Shown one piece after another: positions 1 to 6,214 of a DNA stretch of 6,966 nucleotides; position 1 is the first letter of the stretch, and each line of letters starts with the position of its first letter. Both the position numbers and the translations under genes were made by a program. The notes under the pieces were generated by a model. That model was given only the letters and a program-made list of their open reading frames with translations, was not told the origin of the DNA and did no database searches. This stretch comes from UBA1149 sp963579235 (GTDB taxonomy: Bacteria; Desulfobacterota; Binatia; UBA1149), in contig CAUZFM010000108.1 of NCBI GenBank assembly GCA_963579235.1, positions 1 to 6,966 on the forward strand. The letters run 5' to 3'.

Positions 1-921
1 GACCCCGACCAGGCCGTGAGAAACCAGGTGGTGTGGGCCTACAGATACGCCCGCGATAAAACGGTCGCGCGTAATCTTGTCGCCGCAGTTGCCGGGGGTT
101 TGTTGTCGCCCCGGGAGAACATTCTCGCGCTGCGCAGCATAGGGGGAGGTGTGGCCGCCGACTCTGCGCCGGATCTGCTGAGCCTCGTGGACTCACCGGA
201 TATGGCCACGGCGTGGGCGGCCCAGCGAGGGTTGTTCATGACAGCTTCGCGCGATGTGAACGGTTCGTTCTGGTTTGGTAGTCCACCGAACACGAACGAA
301 AGCGATCATCAGGTCCTCAGCGGCCATCAGCTTAACCGCGTTCTGCAATGGCTGGACGACCCCTCGGCTGGTCGCCCCCTGCGATACTACGCTGTCACGC
401 TGGGAGCAGAGGCACTGGAGCACTCGTCACCAGGCCGGCAGATCGTTTGCAGGCCATCCCTCGCGGCTATCTCCCGAGACGCGGACCTGAACCTGCGCCT
501 GCTCGCGCTGCGCACGATGGTGCGCTACGGCTGCGCCGAAGAACCCGATATCCTGAACACCGCTTATAACCTGATGCTGTTTGACAACAGGATGGTCGTG
601 CGGCTGGCCGAAGACCTGCTGAAAAAAACTCCCGAAGCTGACCAGTTGCTCGCCGACATGATTCACGTTGGCCAGGGACCCCGCTTGGAGAGCGCGATCT
701 GGCTGGCCTCGGTTTACGGTGGACCCCGCTCAGCAACCGAACTGGTGCCGGTGTCGGGTCACGCAGATCCCGACATTAGACTGGCCTCCGTCTGGGCGCT
801 GGGGCGAACCGGAAACGCCGGCCACGCAGATCACCTGGCGCTTGCCCAACTGGACTCGGATGCCGACGTGAGCGAAATGGCGGGGCGGGCCCTGGCCATG
901 CTGCGGCGGCGCCTGGACTGA
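1..921 (+). CDS. HEAT-repeat protein, C-terminal part (5' end outside window)
   Basis: The reading frame is open from the first base to TGA at 919-921 and gives 306 visible residues. A GTG at base 16 could be read as a start, but the codons before it (DPDQA) begin a typical HEAT helix, so the gene very probably starts upstream of the window. HEAT-like units are seen near residues 1-18 (DPDQAVRNQVVWA), 65-80, 160-177 (DADLNLRLLALRTMVRYG), 195-207, 256-270 (DPDIRLASVWALGRTG) and 285-300. The spacing is irregular, and a less repetitive stretch near residues 82-120 contains an SFWFGSPP segment. HEAT/PBS-lyase-type repeats form alpha-solenoids that bind proteins; no catalytic motif, signal peptide or membrane segment is visible in this part. 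In some bacteria such repeats form the tail of larger enzymes or membrane proteins, so the function depends on the missing N-terminus. It is convergent with the acyltransferase gene and may be unrelated to the glycan genes. Confidence 0.8.
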   Translation, partial: DPDQAVRNQVVWAYRYARDKTVARNLVAAVAGGLLSPRENILALRSIGGGVAADSAPDLLSLVDSPDMATAWAAQRGLFMTASRDVNGSFWFGSPPNTNESDHQVLSGHQLNRVLQWLDDPSAGRPLRYYAVTLGAEALEHSSPGRQIVCRPSLAAISRDADLNLRLLALRTMVRYGCAEEPDILNTAYNLMLFDNRMVVRLAEDLLKKTPEADQLLADMIHVGQGPRLESAIWLASVYGGPRSATELVPVSGHADPDIRLASVWALGRTGNAGHADHLALAQLDSDADVSEMAGRALAMLRRRLD

Positions 922-948
922 TCTCCCGGCCCAAGTGGAAGGTCAGTC
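916..948. terminator. Hairpin between convergent genes, possible bidirectional terminator
   Basis: Both convergent genes end in Asp-TGA, so GACTGA at 916-921 faces TCAGTC at 943-948. The pairing extends inward through 922-924 with 940-942 (one G-U pair), a C/A mismatch at 925/939, and 926-928 with 936-938 (one G-U pair), leaving a seven-base loop at 929-935. A smaller perfect repeat, CAGTC-ACG-GACTG, lies at 944-956. There is no T-run on either side, so this is not a classical intrinsic terminator. The G-U pairs hold only in the + strand transcript. Part of the symmetry is a by-product of both proteins ending in Asp. Confidence 0.3.
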
Positions 949-2010
949 ACGGACTGTCGGTAGCTGCCGCAAGGCGTTACCCATGACTACCAGGCCCACT
1001 GCTCCAACCGTCAGCGCGGCTGCGTAAGCCCAGCGCCGCATCACGATTTGCTCGAGCGGACCCCACCAGCCGACCATCAACAACGAGGTGTGCACGACCA
1101 TCTGCCCGAGATAAATCCCCCAACTGTGCTCACCGCACCAGGCCAGCAGGTCAGCCGCGCGCGGGAGACGCTTAAAAACAGACATGCCTGCGAGCAGCAG
1201 CAGGGTCAGGGGCACGTCCACAAGGCTCATCAGTGCTGCATCTACCCCCCCCGTATCGTCAATACGGGTGCAAACCCCCACGCCGATCACCCAGGTCACG
1301 GCCGCCACCACGAGCAAACGCGGCCGTTGCTGCCACCCGGACAAGCTCAGGCAAGCCCCGCAGACAACGGGCCACAGGTACTGCGGACCGAAAACGTTCA
1401 GGTAGTACAATCCACCCTCGGGGGCAGAGTGCAGCAGCAAGGCTTGCATGAAGCCCAGTACGTGCAGCACCAGCAGGTGGCTGGCCACGGTTGCCAGGCC
1501 GGCCAGCCCCGCTGCCATGATCGGCCCGAGGCGCAGGAGCAGCCAGTACAGCAGCGGAAACACGACGATGAGCTGGATGACCAGCGTGACGAACCACGAG
1601 GTCCCCACCCAGGGCGCGTAACCCAGAAAAGTCGCGACCAGGTAACGCGGCGCCGGAGGCGGGGTAGTCGATGTCGCGTATGCAAAAGAGAACAACCACC
1701 ACAGCGCCAAGGCAGACCACCAAGGCAGGGCCAGACGGTGGAAACGCGAAACGTACCACTGGCGCAGATTAGCCACGAAGGGCTTGCCGCTGCGGTGCCG
1801 CCACCAAGTGGCCGCGTTCATGCCAAACAGCACCAGGAAAACCGGTACCGCCCTGTTTACCAGGTACTCGTGCACGACGGTGCCCCTGAGCGGTCCCGCG
1901 TGAATGAGTATGACACCGAATATGGCCAGGCCCTTGAGCCAATCTATTTCGAGTGTCCGCGAGTTCGTCCGATCCGCCACTGCGCGGCCAGTTGTCAGTT
2001 CGTCTTCCAC
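943..2010 (-). CDS. Acyltransferase 3 family integral membrane protein
   Basis: Predicted 355-residue inner-membrane protein with about ten hydrophobic segments (near 26-38, 52-68, 95-112, 136-158, 162-186, 205-222, 231-248, 262-276, 297-315 and 326-345). Features of the acyltransferase-3 (OafA/fucose O-acetylase-like) family are the opening EIDWLKGLAIFGVILIHA with a histidine in the first membrane segment (residue 37), the VPVFLVLFG segment, WFVTLVIQLIVVFPLL, and a late HSWGIYLGQ motif. Such proteins usually move acetyl or other short acyl groups onto sugars of surface glycans or antibiotics. The frame is open upstream to 2337. I chose GTG at 2010-2008 because AAAGGGG lies eight bases before it and the length fits the family. 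ATG at 2064-2062 would add 18 residues but has a weak ribosome site. A run of eight Gs codes for Thr-Gly-Gly-Val at residues 253-256. The substrate cannot be read from the sequence. Confidence 0.85.
   Translation of the reverse strand: MEDELTTGRAVADRTNSRTLEIDWLKGLAIFGVILIHAGPLRGTVVHEYLVNRAVPVFLVLFGMNAATWWRHRSGKPFVANLRQWYVSRFHRLALPWWSALALWWLFSFAYATSTTPPPAPRYLVATFLGYAPWVGTSWFVTLVIQLIVVFPLLYWLLLRLGPIMAAGLAGLATVASHLLVLHVLGFMQALLLHSAPEGGLYYLNVFGPQYLWPVVCGACLSLSGWQQRPRLLVVAAVTWVIGVGVCTRIDDTGGVDAALMSLVDVPLTLLLLAGMSVFKRLPRAADLLAWCGEHSWGIYLGQMVVHTSLLMVGWWGPLEQIVMRRWAYAAALTVGAVGLVVMGNALRQLPTVRD
1245..1252. repeat. Homopolymer run of eight C (+) / G (-) inside the acyltransferase gene
   Basis: Eight consecutive Cs on the + strand read as ACG GGG GGG GTA on the coding strand (residues 253-256 of the acyltransferase). 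With seven Gs the frame becomes ACG GGG GGG TAG, an immediate stop. With nine Gs it runs 24 codons from the shift and ends at TAA. Either change removes the last quarter or so of the protein, including the HSWGIYLGQ motif. I noticed no other G/C run of this length in the window. Confidence 0.95.
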
Positions 2011-2018
2011 GGCAATAA

Positions 2019-2025
2019 CCCCTTT
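2019..2025 (-). promoter_or_regulatory. Ribosome binding site that decides the acyltransferase start
   Basis: AAAGGGG on the - strand, eight bases before GTG at 2010-2008. It is much closer to a Shine-Dalgarno sequence than anything before the alternative ATG at 2064 (preceded by CTTGGGTTC), so the shorter protein is preferred. Confidence 0.6.
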
Positions 2026-2088
2026 CGCACCCGGTCGATCCAGCAGCCCCAACAGCCCCAGCATGAACCCAAGCGCAAGGACACGTAT

Positions 2089-2097
2089 AGTATAGCA
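2089..2097 (-). promoter_or_regulatory. Extended -10 promoter candidate for the acyltransferase
   Basis: On the - strand, TGCTATACT matches the extended -10 form (TG-N-TATAAT) with one change in the hexamer. It lies in a short AT-rich island (2085-2096) in otherwise GC-rich DNA. No good -35 hexamer is found 16-18 bases upstream (TACGGC at 17), as tolerated for extended -10 promoters. Transcription would start near 2082, giving a leader of about 70 bases to GTG 2010. The same island reads TATAGT at 2086-2091 on the + strand and could also serve the divergent GT-C gene, but no matching -35 is seen there. Nothing else is recognised in the 120-base gap 2011-2130. Confidence 0.4.
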
Positions 2098-2130
2098 AGG
2101 TAGGCGCTGCAGCCGTATCACACTGAAGCC

Positions 2131-3795
2131 GTGCAAGTAGAAACCAATACCCCGAGGCTTCCCCGGACCGCGCCACTGCTGCTGGGCCTCGCCTGGCTCG
2201 CGGCCGTGGTGCTGGTGGGCCCAGCCGGCGATTTCGCCCTGGGCGACGACTGGGCCTACGCCTGGGCGGCAAAAAGCCTCTGTGAAAATGGCCAACTCGA
2301 CCTGCTGCCCTGGGCAGCCCCCAGCCTGCTCGCACACGCGGCCTGGGGAGCGCTCGTGTGCCTCGCGGGCGGTTTCTCTTTTGAACTATTGCGCCTGGGT
2401 ACCCTGATGTTCGCCGCTTCGGGGCTCCTGGCCTTCCACCTGCTGCTGGCGCGCTGCTCTTCTTCGAGCAGATCAGGTTCGCGCGGCTCCGTGCTGCTGG
2501 CCACCGCCACGCTGGCCTTCTCGCCGTTGTACTTCGGACTGTCTTTCACCTTCATGACCGAAATCCCCTGCCTGGCCCTGTGCCTGTGGGCAGCGCTGCT
2601 TTACCTGCGCGGGCTGCAGGACGACAAACCCGGCTCCCTGCTCGCCGCTGCGGCCGTCATAGCCGTGGCCGTGCTCGTGCGACAGAACGTGCTGCTGCTG
2701 GCGGTAGCTGCCGCGGCCAGCGCCTGGCTCTTTCCTCCGGGTCGCCTGACGCGCGTGGCCGCTGCCGCGCGCTGCCTGTTGCTGCCGCTGGCGAGCGTCG
2801 TGGCTTACTACGCCTGGCTGCTCAACTGGCAAGGCGCACCAGCGGGCGCTGCGATAAGACTCAGCGACATAGCCTCGGCCACGCCGCTGCGAGTTATTGA
2901 CGTCGCGCTGCGGGCCTGGCTCACGCTCGGCCTGCTGGCCGCGCCGCTGTTGATCCGGAGCAGCTTGAGCCGCGACCGACTGCTGCGCATAGGCCTGCCT
3001 GCCGGCTTGCTGCTGACAGTGGCCGCCTGCCTGTTCGCGTCCAGCACCGGCGCGGGATTTGCGCTGCCCAACCTGCTTCACGCCGGCGGCACGGGTGCGC
3101 TTACCCTCAGGGACACGCTGTTCCTCGGCATGGCTTCGCCTTTTGATGGCAGTACTGCCGCCAGGACCGCGATCAGCGCTGCGTCGGTGCTGCTGGCCAC
3201 GCTGCTCTTCGTCCGCCTGTTGCCCACCCGTTTAAGCCTGCGTGAAGCGCTTGATACTCCCGCCCGCTGCCTCCTGTCACTGGCGGCTGCCTTGCTGCTG
3301 GGCGGCAGCCTGCTGCAGGCCGACTTCTACTTTGACCGCTACCTTCTGCCTGCCCTGCCTTTCGTGCTGGCGCTGCTCGCAATGGCCGACAACGACAGCC
3401 AAAGGCGGACAGCGGCCACCGGCCTGTCGCTCGCGCTGCTCGCCGCGATGACCTTCTACTCGGTGGCCGGCAGCCACGACTACATGCAGTGGAACCGCGC
3501 GCGCCATCATCTCCTCGGGGGGCTCGAGGCCCGGGGCGTAGCTGCGACCGAAATAGACGGCGGCGTTGAGTACAACGGCTGGCACCTGGCTCCACTCAAG
3601 CGCAGCTGGCCCACTATAGAAGAGGCCACCCCGGGCAGGTCGCCGGAAAAGAAAAGCTGGTGGTGGGTAGAAGACGACCGCTGGGTGCTGAGCTTCACGG
3701 CGCTCGAAGGCTACCGGGTAGCTGACCGACGCCAGTGGCAGCGCTGGCTGCCGCCTTCTGCCGGAGAAGTGCTGCTGCTTGAGCGCGAGCGCTGA
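2131..3795 (+). CDS. Polytopic GT-C (family 39/ArnT-like) glycosyltransferase
   Basis: Predicted 554-residue inner-membrane protein. An N-terminal membrane segment (13-31) is followed by GDDWAYAW (38-45), the acidic pair in the first periplasmic loop expected of GT-C enzymes that use polyprenyl-phosphate sugars. Other family-like signs are FMTEIPCLALCLWAALLYLRG (141-161), LVRQN (182-186) and FDRYLLPALPF (401-411) near the last membrane segments, with roughly ten to twelve hydrophobic segments overall. Residues 448-554 form a tryptophan-rich soluble tail (YNGW 481-484; WWWVEDDRW 510-518), probably periplasmic. The start is GTG at 2131: TAG at 2101 closes the frame upstream, and later starts would lose the first membrane segment. 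No clear Shine-Dalgarno precedes it. It is divergent from the acyltransferase and convergent with the methyltransferase at 3828. It probably adds one sugar to a lipid-linked or lipid A-type acceptor; donor and acceptor are unknown. Family confidence is good, exact role low. Confidence 0.75.
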   Translation: MQVETNTPRLPRTAPLLLGLAWLAAVVLVGPAGDFALGDDWAYAWAAKSLCENGQLDLLPWAAPSLLAHAAWGALVCLAGGFSFELLRLGTLMFAASGLLAFHLLLARCSSSSRSGSRGSVLLATATLAFSPLYFGLSFTFMTEIPCLALCLWAALLYLRGLQDDKPGSLLAAAAVIAVAVLVRQNVLLLAVAAAASAWLFPPGRLTRVAAAARCLLLPLASVVAYYAWLLNWQGAPAGAAIRLSDIASATPLRVIDVALRAWLTLGLLAAPLLIRSSLSRDRLLRIGLPAGLLLTVAACLFASSTGAGFALPNLLHAGGTGALTLRDTLFLGMASPFDGSTAARTAISAASVLLATLLFVRLLPTRLSLREALDTPARCLLSLAAALLLGGSLLQADFYFDRYLLPALPFVLALLAMADNDSQRRTAATGLSLALLAAMTFYSVAGSHDYMQWNRARHHLLGGLEARGVAATEIDGGVEYNGWHLAPLKRSWPTIEEATPGRSPEKKSWWWVEDDRWVLSFTALEGYRVADRRQWQRWLPPSAGEVLLLERER

Positions 3796-3805
3796 GTATG
3801 GGCTA

Positions 3806-3826
3806 GCCGGCGGGGCGAAACCCGGC
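3806..3826. terminator. Short GC hairpin between convergent genes
   Basis: GCCGG (3806-3810) and CCGGC (3822-3826) form a perfect five-base inverted repeat around an 11-base loop. It lies in the 32-base gap between the convergent GT-C and methyltransferase genes. Neither side has a T-run and the stem is short in GC-rich DNA, so it could be chance; position is the main argument. Confidence 0.25.
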
Positions 3827-3827
3827 G

Positions 3828-4736
3828 TCAGTCCACCGGCCGCCTGGCCAGTGCCTGTATGCGCGCGCTGCGACCGACCAGGGTGCCAAGGTTGAGTATC
3901 ACCTCCAGCGGCACGCGCATCCACCATGGCAGGCGGTAGCGACCCAGGTACACGTTGCCGCCGCGCACGCTGACTACCTCGAAGCCGGCGTCCTCGAGGG
4001 CACGCTTGAGCAAGCGCGGGTGGAAATAAAAAATATGCGGCGACACGTACAGCCGCTCCAGGAACCAGCGCCTCGCGGGTAAGCCCAGCCATATCCAGCG
4101 ATCAACCAGGGTGGCCAACAGCGAACGCTGGTTGGGCACGGCCACGTAAAGCAGCCCGCCGGGCTTGAGCAACTCCAACGCGCGGGCGAGAAACGCCCCC
4201 GGGTCCAGCGAGTGCTCGAGGACATCGAGCATGGTCATGCAGTCGAAACTCCCTGGCTGGTAGGGCGCACTGCGAAAGTCACCCACGTCTACCTCCACGC
4301 CGAATTCGGCGAGCGCCTTCTCGCGGCTGAGTTCGCAGAGATCGAGCCCCTTGATCTGCCAGCCCTTCTGCCGTGCCAGGTGCATGAACAGGCCAGTTCC
4401 CGCGCCAACGTCGAGCAGTCGACCCTGACCGCGCTCCTGCTCCAGCAGACGGAGCACGCGGCGAAACCCGCGCACGATTTCATCTTCAACAAAATCAGCG
4501 TTGCAGCTCTCAAAGAACTCGGCCGCCTCGGGCAGCACTTCGCCAACGTAAGCCTGTCGCTCGGTCTCTTCTTTTTCGCTTTCGTCGGGCAGTGGATGGG
4601 CAAACAACAAACCGCAGCCCCGGCAGGAGAGCAGGCGTCGATAGCCCTGCTCGTGGTAGAGCACGGCATCCTGGCAGCCGCAGAGCTTGCAGGCGACCCC
4701 GTAATCGGACGAAGAGCTGGTCGAAGATTCGGTCAC
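3828..4736 (-). CDS. SAM-dependent methyltransferase with N-terminal cysteine knuckle
   Basis: Predicted 302-residue cytoplasmic protein. A short Ser/Thr-rich leader is followed by CKLC (16-19) and CRGC (38-41), a four-cysteine zinc-ribbon-like module common at the front of methyltransferases in surface-glycan loci. The class I Rossmann domain follows: LLDVGAGTGLF (107-117) is the SAM-binding loop, GLDL (130-133) the acidic strand end, FDCMTMLDVLEHSLDPG (164-180) the next core motif, and LKPGGLLYVAVPN (190-202) the strand before the substrate region. SPHIFYFHPRLLKRALEDAGF (from 232) is typical of the Methyltransf_23-like group. The frame could open at TTG 4751, but GTG at 4736-4734 overlaps the flippase stop as GTGA, the usual form of translational coupling, so I prefer it. 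It probably methylates a sugar or glycan intermediate before export; the target atom is unknown. Confidence 0.85.
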   Translation of the reverse strand: MTESSTSSSSDYGVACKLCGCQDAVLYHEQGYRRLLSCRGCGLLFAHPLPDESEKEETERQAYVGEVLPEAAEFFESCNADFVEDEIVRGFRRVLRLLEQERGQGRLLDVGAGTGLFMHLARQKGWQIKGLDLCELSREKALAEFGVEVDVGDFRSAPYQPGSFDCMTMLDVLEHSLDPGAFLARALELLKPGGLLYVAVPNQRSLLATLVDRWIWLGLPARRWFLERLYVSPHIFYFHPRLLKRALEDAGFEVVSVRGGNVYLGRYRLPWWMRVPLEVILNLGTLVGRSARIQALARRPVD

Positions 4737-6184
4737 GATTTCTGGCCCCAACCCAGGCTGCTACGTATGAAGGCGATATCCTCAGCCGTCAATACCCTGA
4801 GAGCGAGCAGCGCCAGCAGGCAAGCCACGACCGACCATGCCACCGCCGCCAGGCTGCCGTATCCCGCCAGCAGGCCGGCCGCGACACCGCAGGCCACCGC
4901 CAGCGCAGGCCGCAAGGCCGCGGCGAGACACAGGCGGGTATAAGCGCGCGTGGGGGGCAGCAGGGCAAGACTGACTTGCGACATGGCGCTGCTGGCTATC
5001 ATGGCAACGGCAGCACCCATGTAACCCGCCCGCGTGATGAAAAAGTACGACAGCACGACGTTGAGCAACGCGAAGACCATGGTGTTGCGGTACAGCGTTT
5101 TCTCGGCGTGCACCGACACCAGCAGGTAGGTAACCACGGTACCCGTGGCGCTGAGCAGTGCCATCACCGCCAGCAAGGACAGCGCCGGGCCAGCCTCGGC
5201 ATAACCCGCGCCGAACAACAGGCCCATGATAAGATCACCGGCCACCATGCACACGGTTACCGGCACGGCGATGGCCAGCAGCAGGTAGCGGGTAGATTTT
5301 TCCACTGTCTCTTCCAACCGAGTGTCTGCCGGCCCGCCTGCGCCACCGTCGCTCTTTATATGAAGCGAGGCCATCAGCGGATACACGGTGATCATCAAGG
5401 CCTCGGGCAACAGGCTGAAGGCCTCGGCCACGCGTGACGCCGCGCCCAGCAGTCCGGTTTCCACCGGCCCACGCATCGACAGCAGCAAAACCTGTCCCGC
5501 CTTGAGACCGAGCATGATGGCAAAGCCGTTAAAAAACAGCGGGACCGCACCGCGCAGCAGAAGACTCCACTGCTCGCGGTCGAAAACAAAACGTGGCTTG
5601 AGCTCGCGTGACACGGCCAGCGCGACGCCGGTAAACACCACGAGATTGGCCGCGGCCATGACGAGGAAAACAGCACGAAGGCCCGCGCCGGCCTGCACGA
5701 CCACCACCACGCCCACCGCCAGCAACAAGGCCCGCGCAGAGGCCAGGGCCAGCACCGGCGGTATCTCGAGATTGGAGCGAAACCATGAACGGTAGGCGCC
5801 ACCCAGCCCCGTGAGCAGGCCCAGCGAAGCGCAGGCGGCAAGATCCAGCGGCACGCGCCCACCTGACAAGGGGCCCACGCACAAGGTCGCGACAGCGGCC
5901 GCCGCCAACGACATTAACAACTTCAGTCCCAGCCCCGCGTGCAAGGTAGCTGGCGAGGGCTCGGATTGCTGGCTCAAGACCCTGACCAGCACCGCGTCGA
6001 GACTGTACTCTACCGCGACCTGGAACAGGGCGAGGTAGGCAACGAGGAAGCTGTAGACGCCAAAAGACTCGGGGTCGATGGCGCGGGCCAGGTAAAGGAC
6101 GATGACAACCGGCAGGATCTTGTCCGCCGCCTGAACCAACAGGCCCATCCACGCGCCGCGTGTTACCTGTTCACTTCGTTGCAA
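4733..6184 (-). CDS. Wzx-like lipid-linked oligosaccharide flippase (MOP superfamily)
   Basis: Predicted 483-residue inner-membrane protein with about 12-14 membrane segments. The start resembles polysaccharide flippases: an amphipathic leader, then YLARAIDPESFGVYSFLVAY (31-50), matching the family's Arg...Pro-x-x-(F/Y)-G-x-Y/F pattern, and a charged YSLDAVLVR (60-68). The second half repeats the fold, with LFFNGFAIMLGLKAGQVLLL (216-235) and YPLMASL (268-274). Central loops (275-297) are charged and glycine-rich. Length fits the family. The start is TTG at 6184-6182: GGTGAGGG lies six bases before it and an in-frame TGA four codons upstream excludes a longer form. ATG at residue 13 is an alternative. 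It lies 30 bases after one methyltransferase gene and overlaps the next by four bases, so all three are probably co-transcribed. It would flip an undecaprenyl-diphosphate-linked repeat unit to the periplasm. Teichoic or other lipid-linked substrates cannot be excluded. Confidence 0.88.
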   Translation of the reverse strand: MQRSEQVTRGAWMGLLVQAADKILPVVIVLYLARAIDPESFGVYSFLVAYLALFQVAVEYSLDAVLVRVLSQQSEPSPATLHAGLGLKLLMSLAAAAVATLCVGPLSGGRVPLDLAACASLGLLTGLGGAYRSWFRSNLEIPPVLALASARALLLAVGVVVVVQAGAGLRAVFLVMAAANLVVFTGVALAVSRELKPRFVFDREQWSLLLRGAVPLFFNGFAIMLGLKAGQVLLLSMRGPVETGLLGAASRVAEAFSLLPEALMITVYPLMASLHIKSDGGAGGPADTRLEETVEKSTRYLLLAIAVPVTVCMVAGDLIMGLLFGAGYAEAGPALSLLAVMALLSATGTVVTYLLVSVHAEKTLYRNTMVFALLNVVLSYFFITRAGYMGAAVAMIASSAMSQVSLALLPPTRAYTRLCLAAALRPALAVACGVAAGLLAGYGSLAAVAWSVVACLLALLALRVLTAEDIAFIRSSLGWGQKS

Positions 6185-6190
6185 GCTGGT

Positions 6191-6198
6191 CCCTCACC
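6191..6198 (-). promoter_or_regulatory. Ribosome binding site supporting a TTG start of the flippase
   Basis: GGTGAGGG on the - strand ends six bases before TTG 6184-6182. This supports TTG rather than the internal ATG at 6148-6146 as the start of the flippase. Confidence 0.55.
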
Positions 6199-6214
6199 GC
6201 CCGCGCTACCTGCC

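Noticed and set aside
622..628. Seven-A run in the HEAT-repeat gene as a slippage or programmed frameshift site
   Set aside because: The codons read CTG AAA AAA ACT, which does not fit the usual -1 slippery heptamer phase, and no following structure or useful alternative frame was seen.
1048..2103. Open frame of 351 codons on the + strand opposite the acyltransferase
   Set aside because: Its product is rich in Gln, His, Arg and Pro without domains or hydrophobic pattern, as expected of the antisense of a membrane-protein gene in GC-rich DNA. The opposite strand has clear family motifs.
2011..2337. Upstream extension of the acyltransferase frame to 2337
   Set aside because: The extra residues up to the ATG at 2064 overlap the start of the divergent GT-C gene, show no membrane or domain pattern, and cover the promoter-like island. 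Internal starts at 2010 or 2064 fit better.
3277..4092. Open frame of 271 codons on the - strand across the GT-C and methyltransferase ends
   Set aside because: It overlaps two well-supported genes in other frames and its product shows no recognisable motif.
4212..5437. Two long open frames on the + strand (4212-4943 and 4592-5437) opposite the methyltransferase and flippase
   Set aside because: They are antisense shadows; the second is rich in Gln, Arg, Gly and His, the usual signature of the complement of a hydrophobic protein gene.
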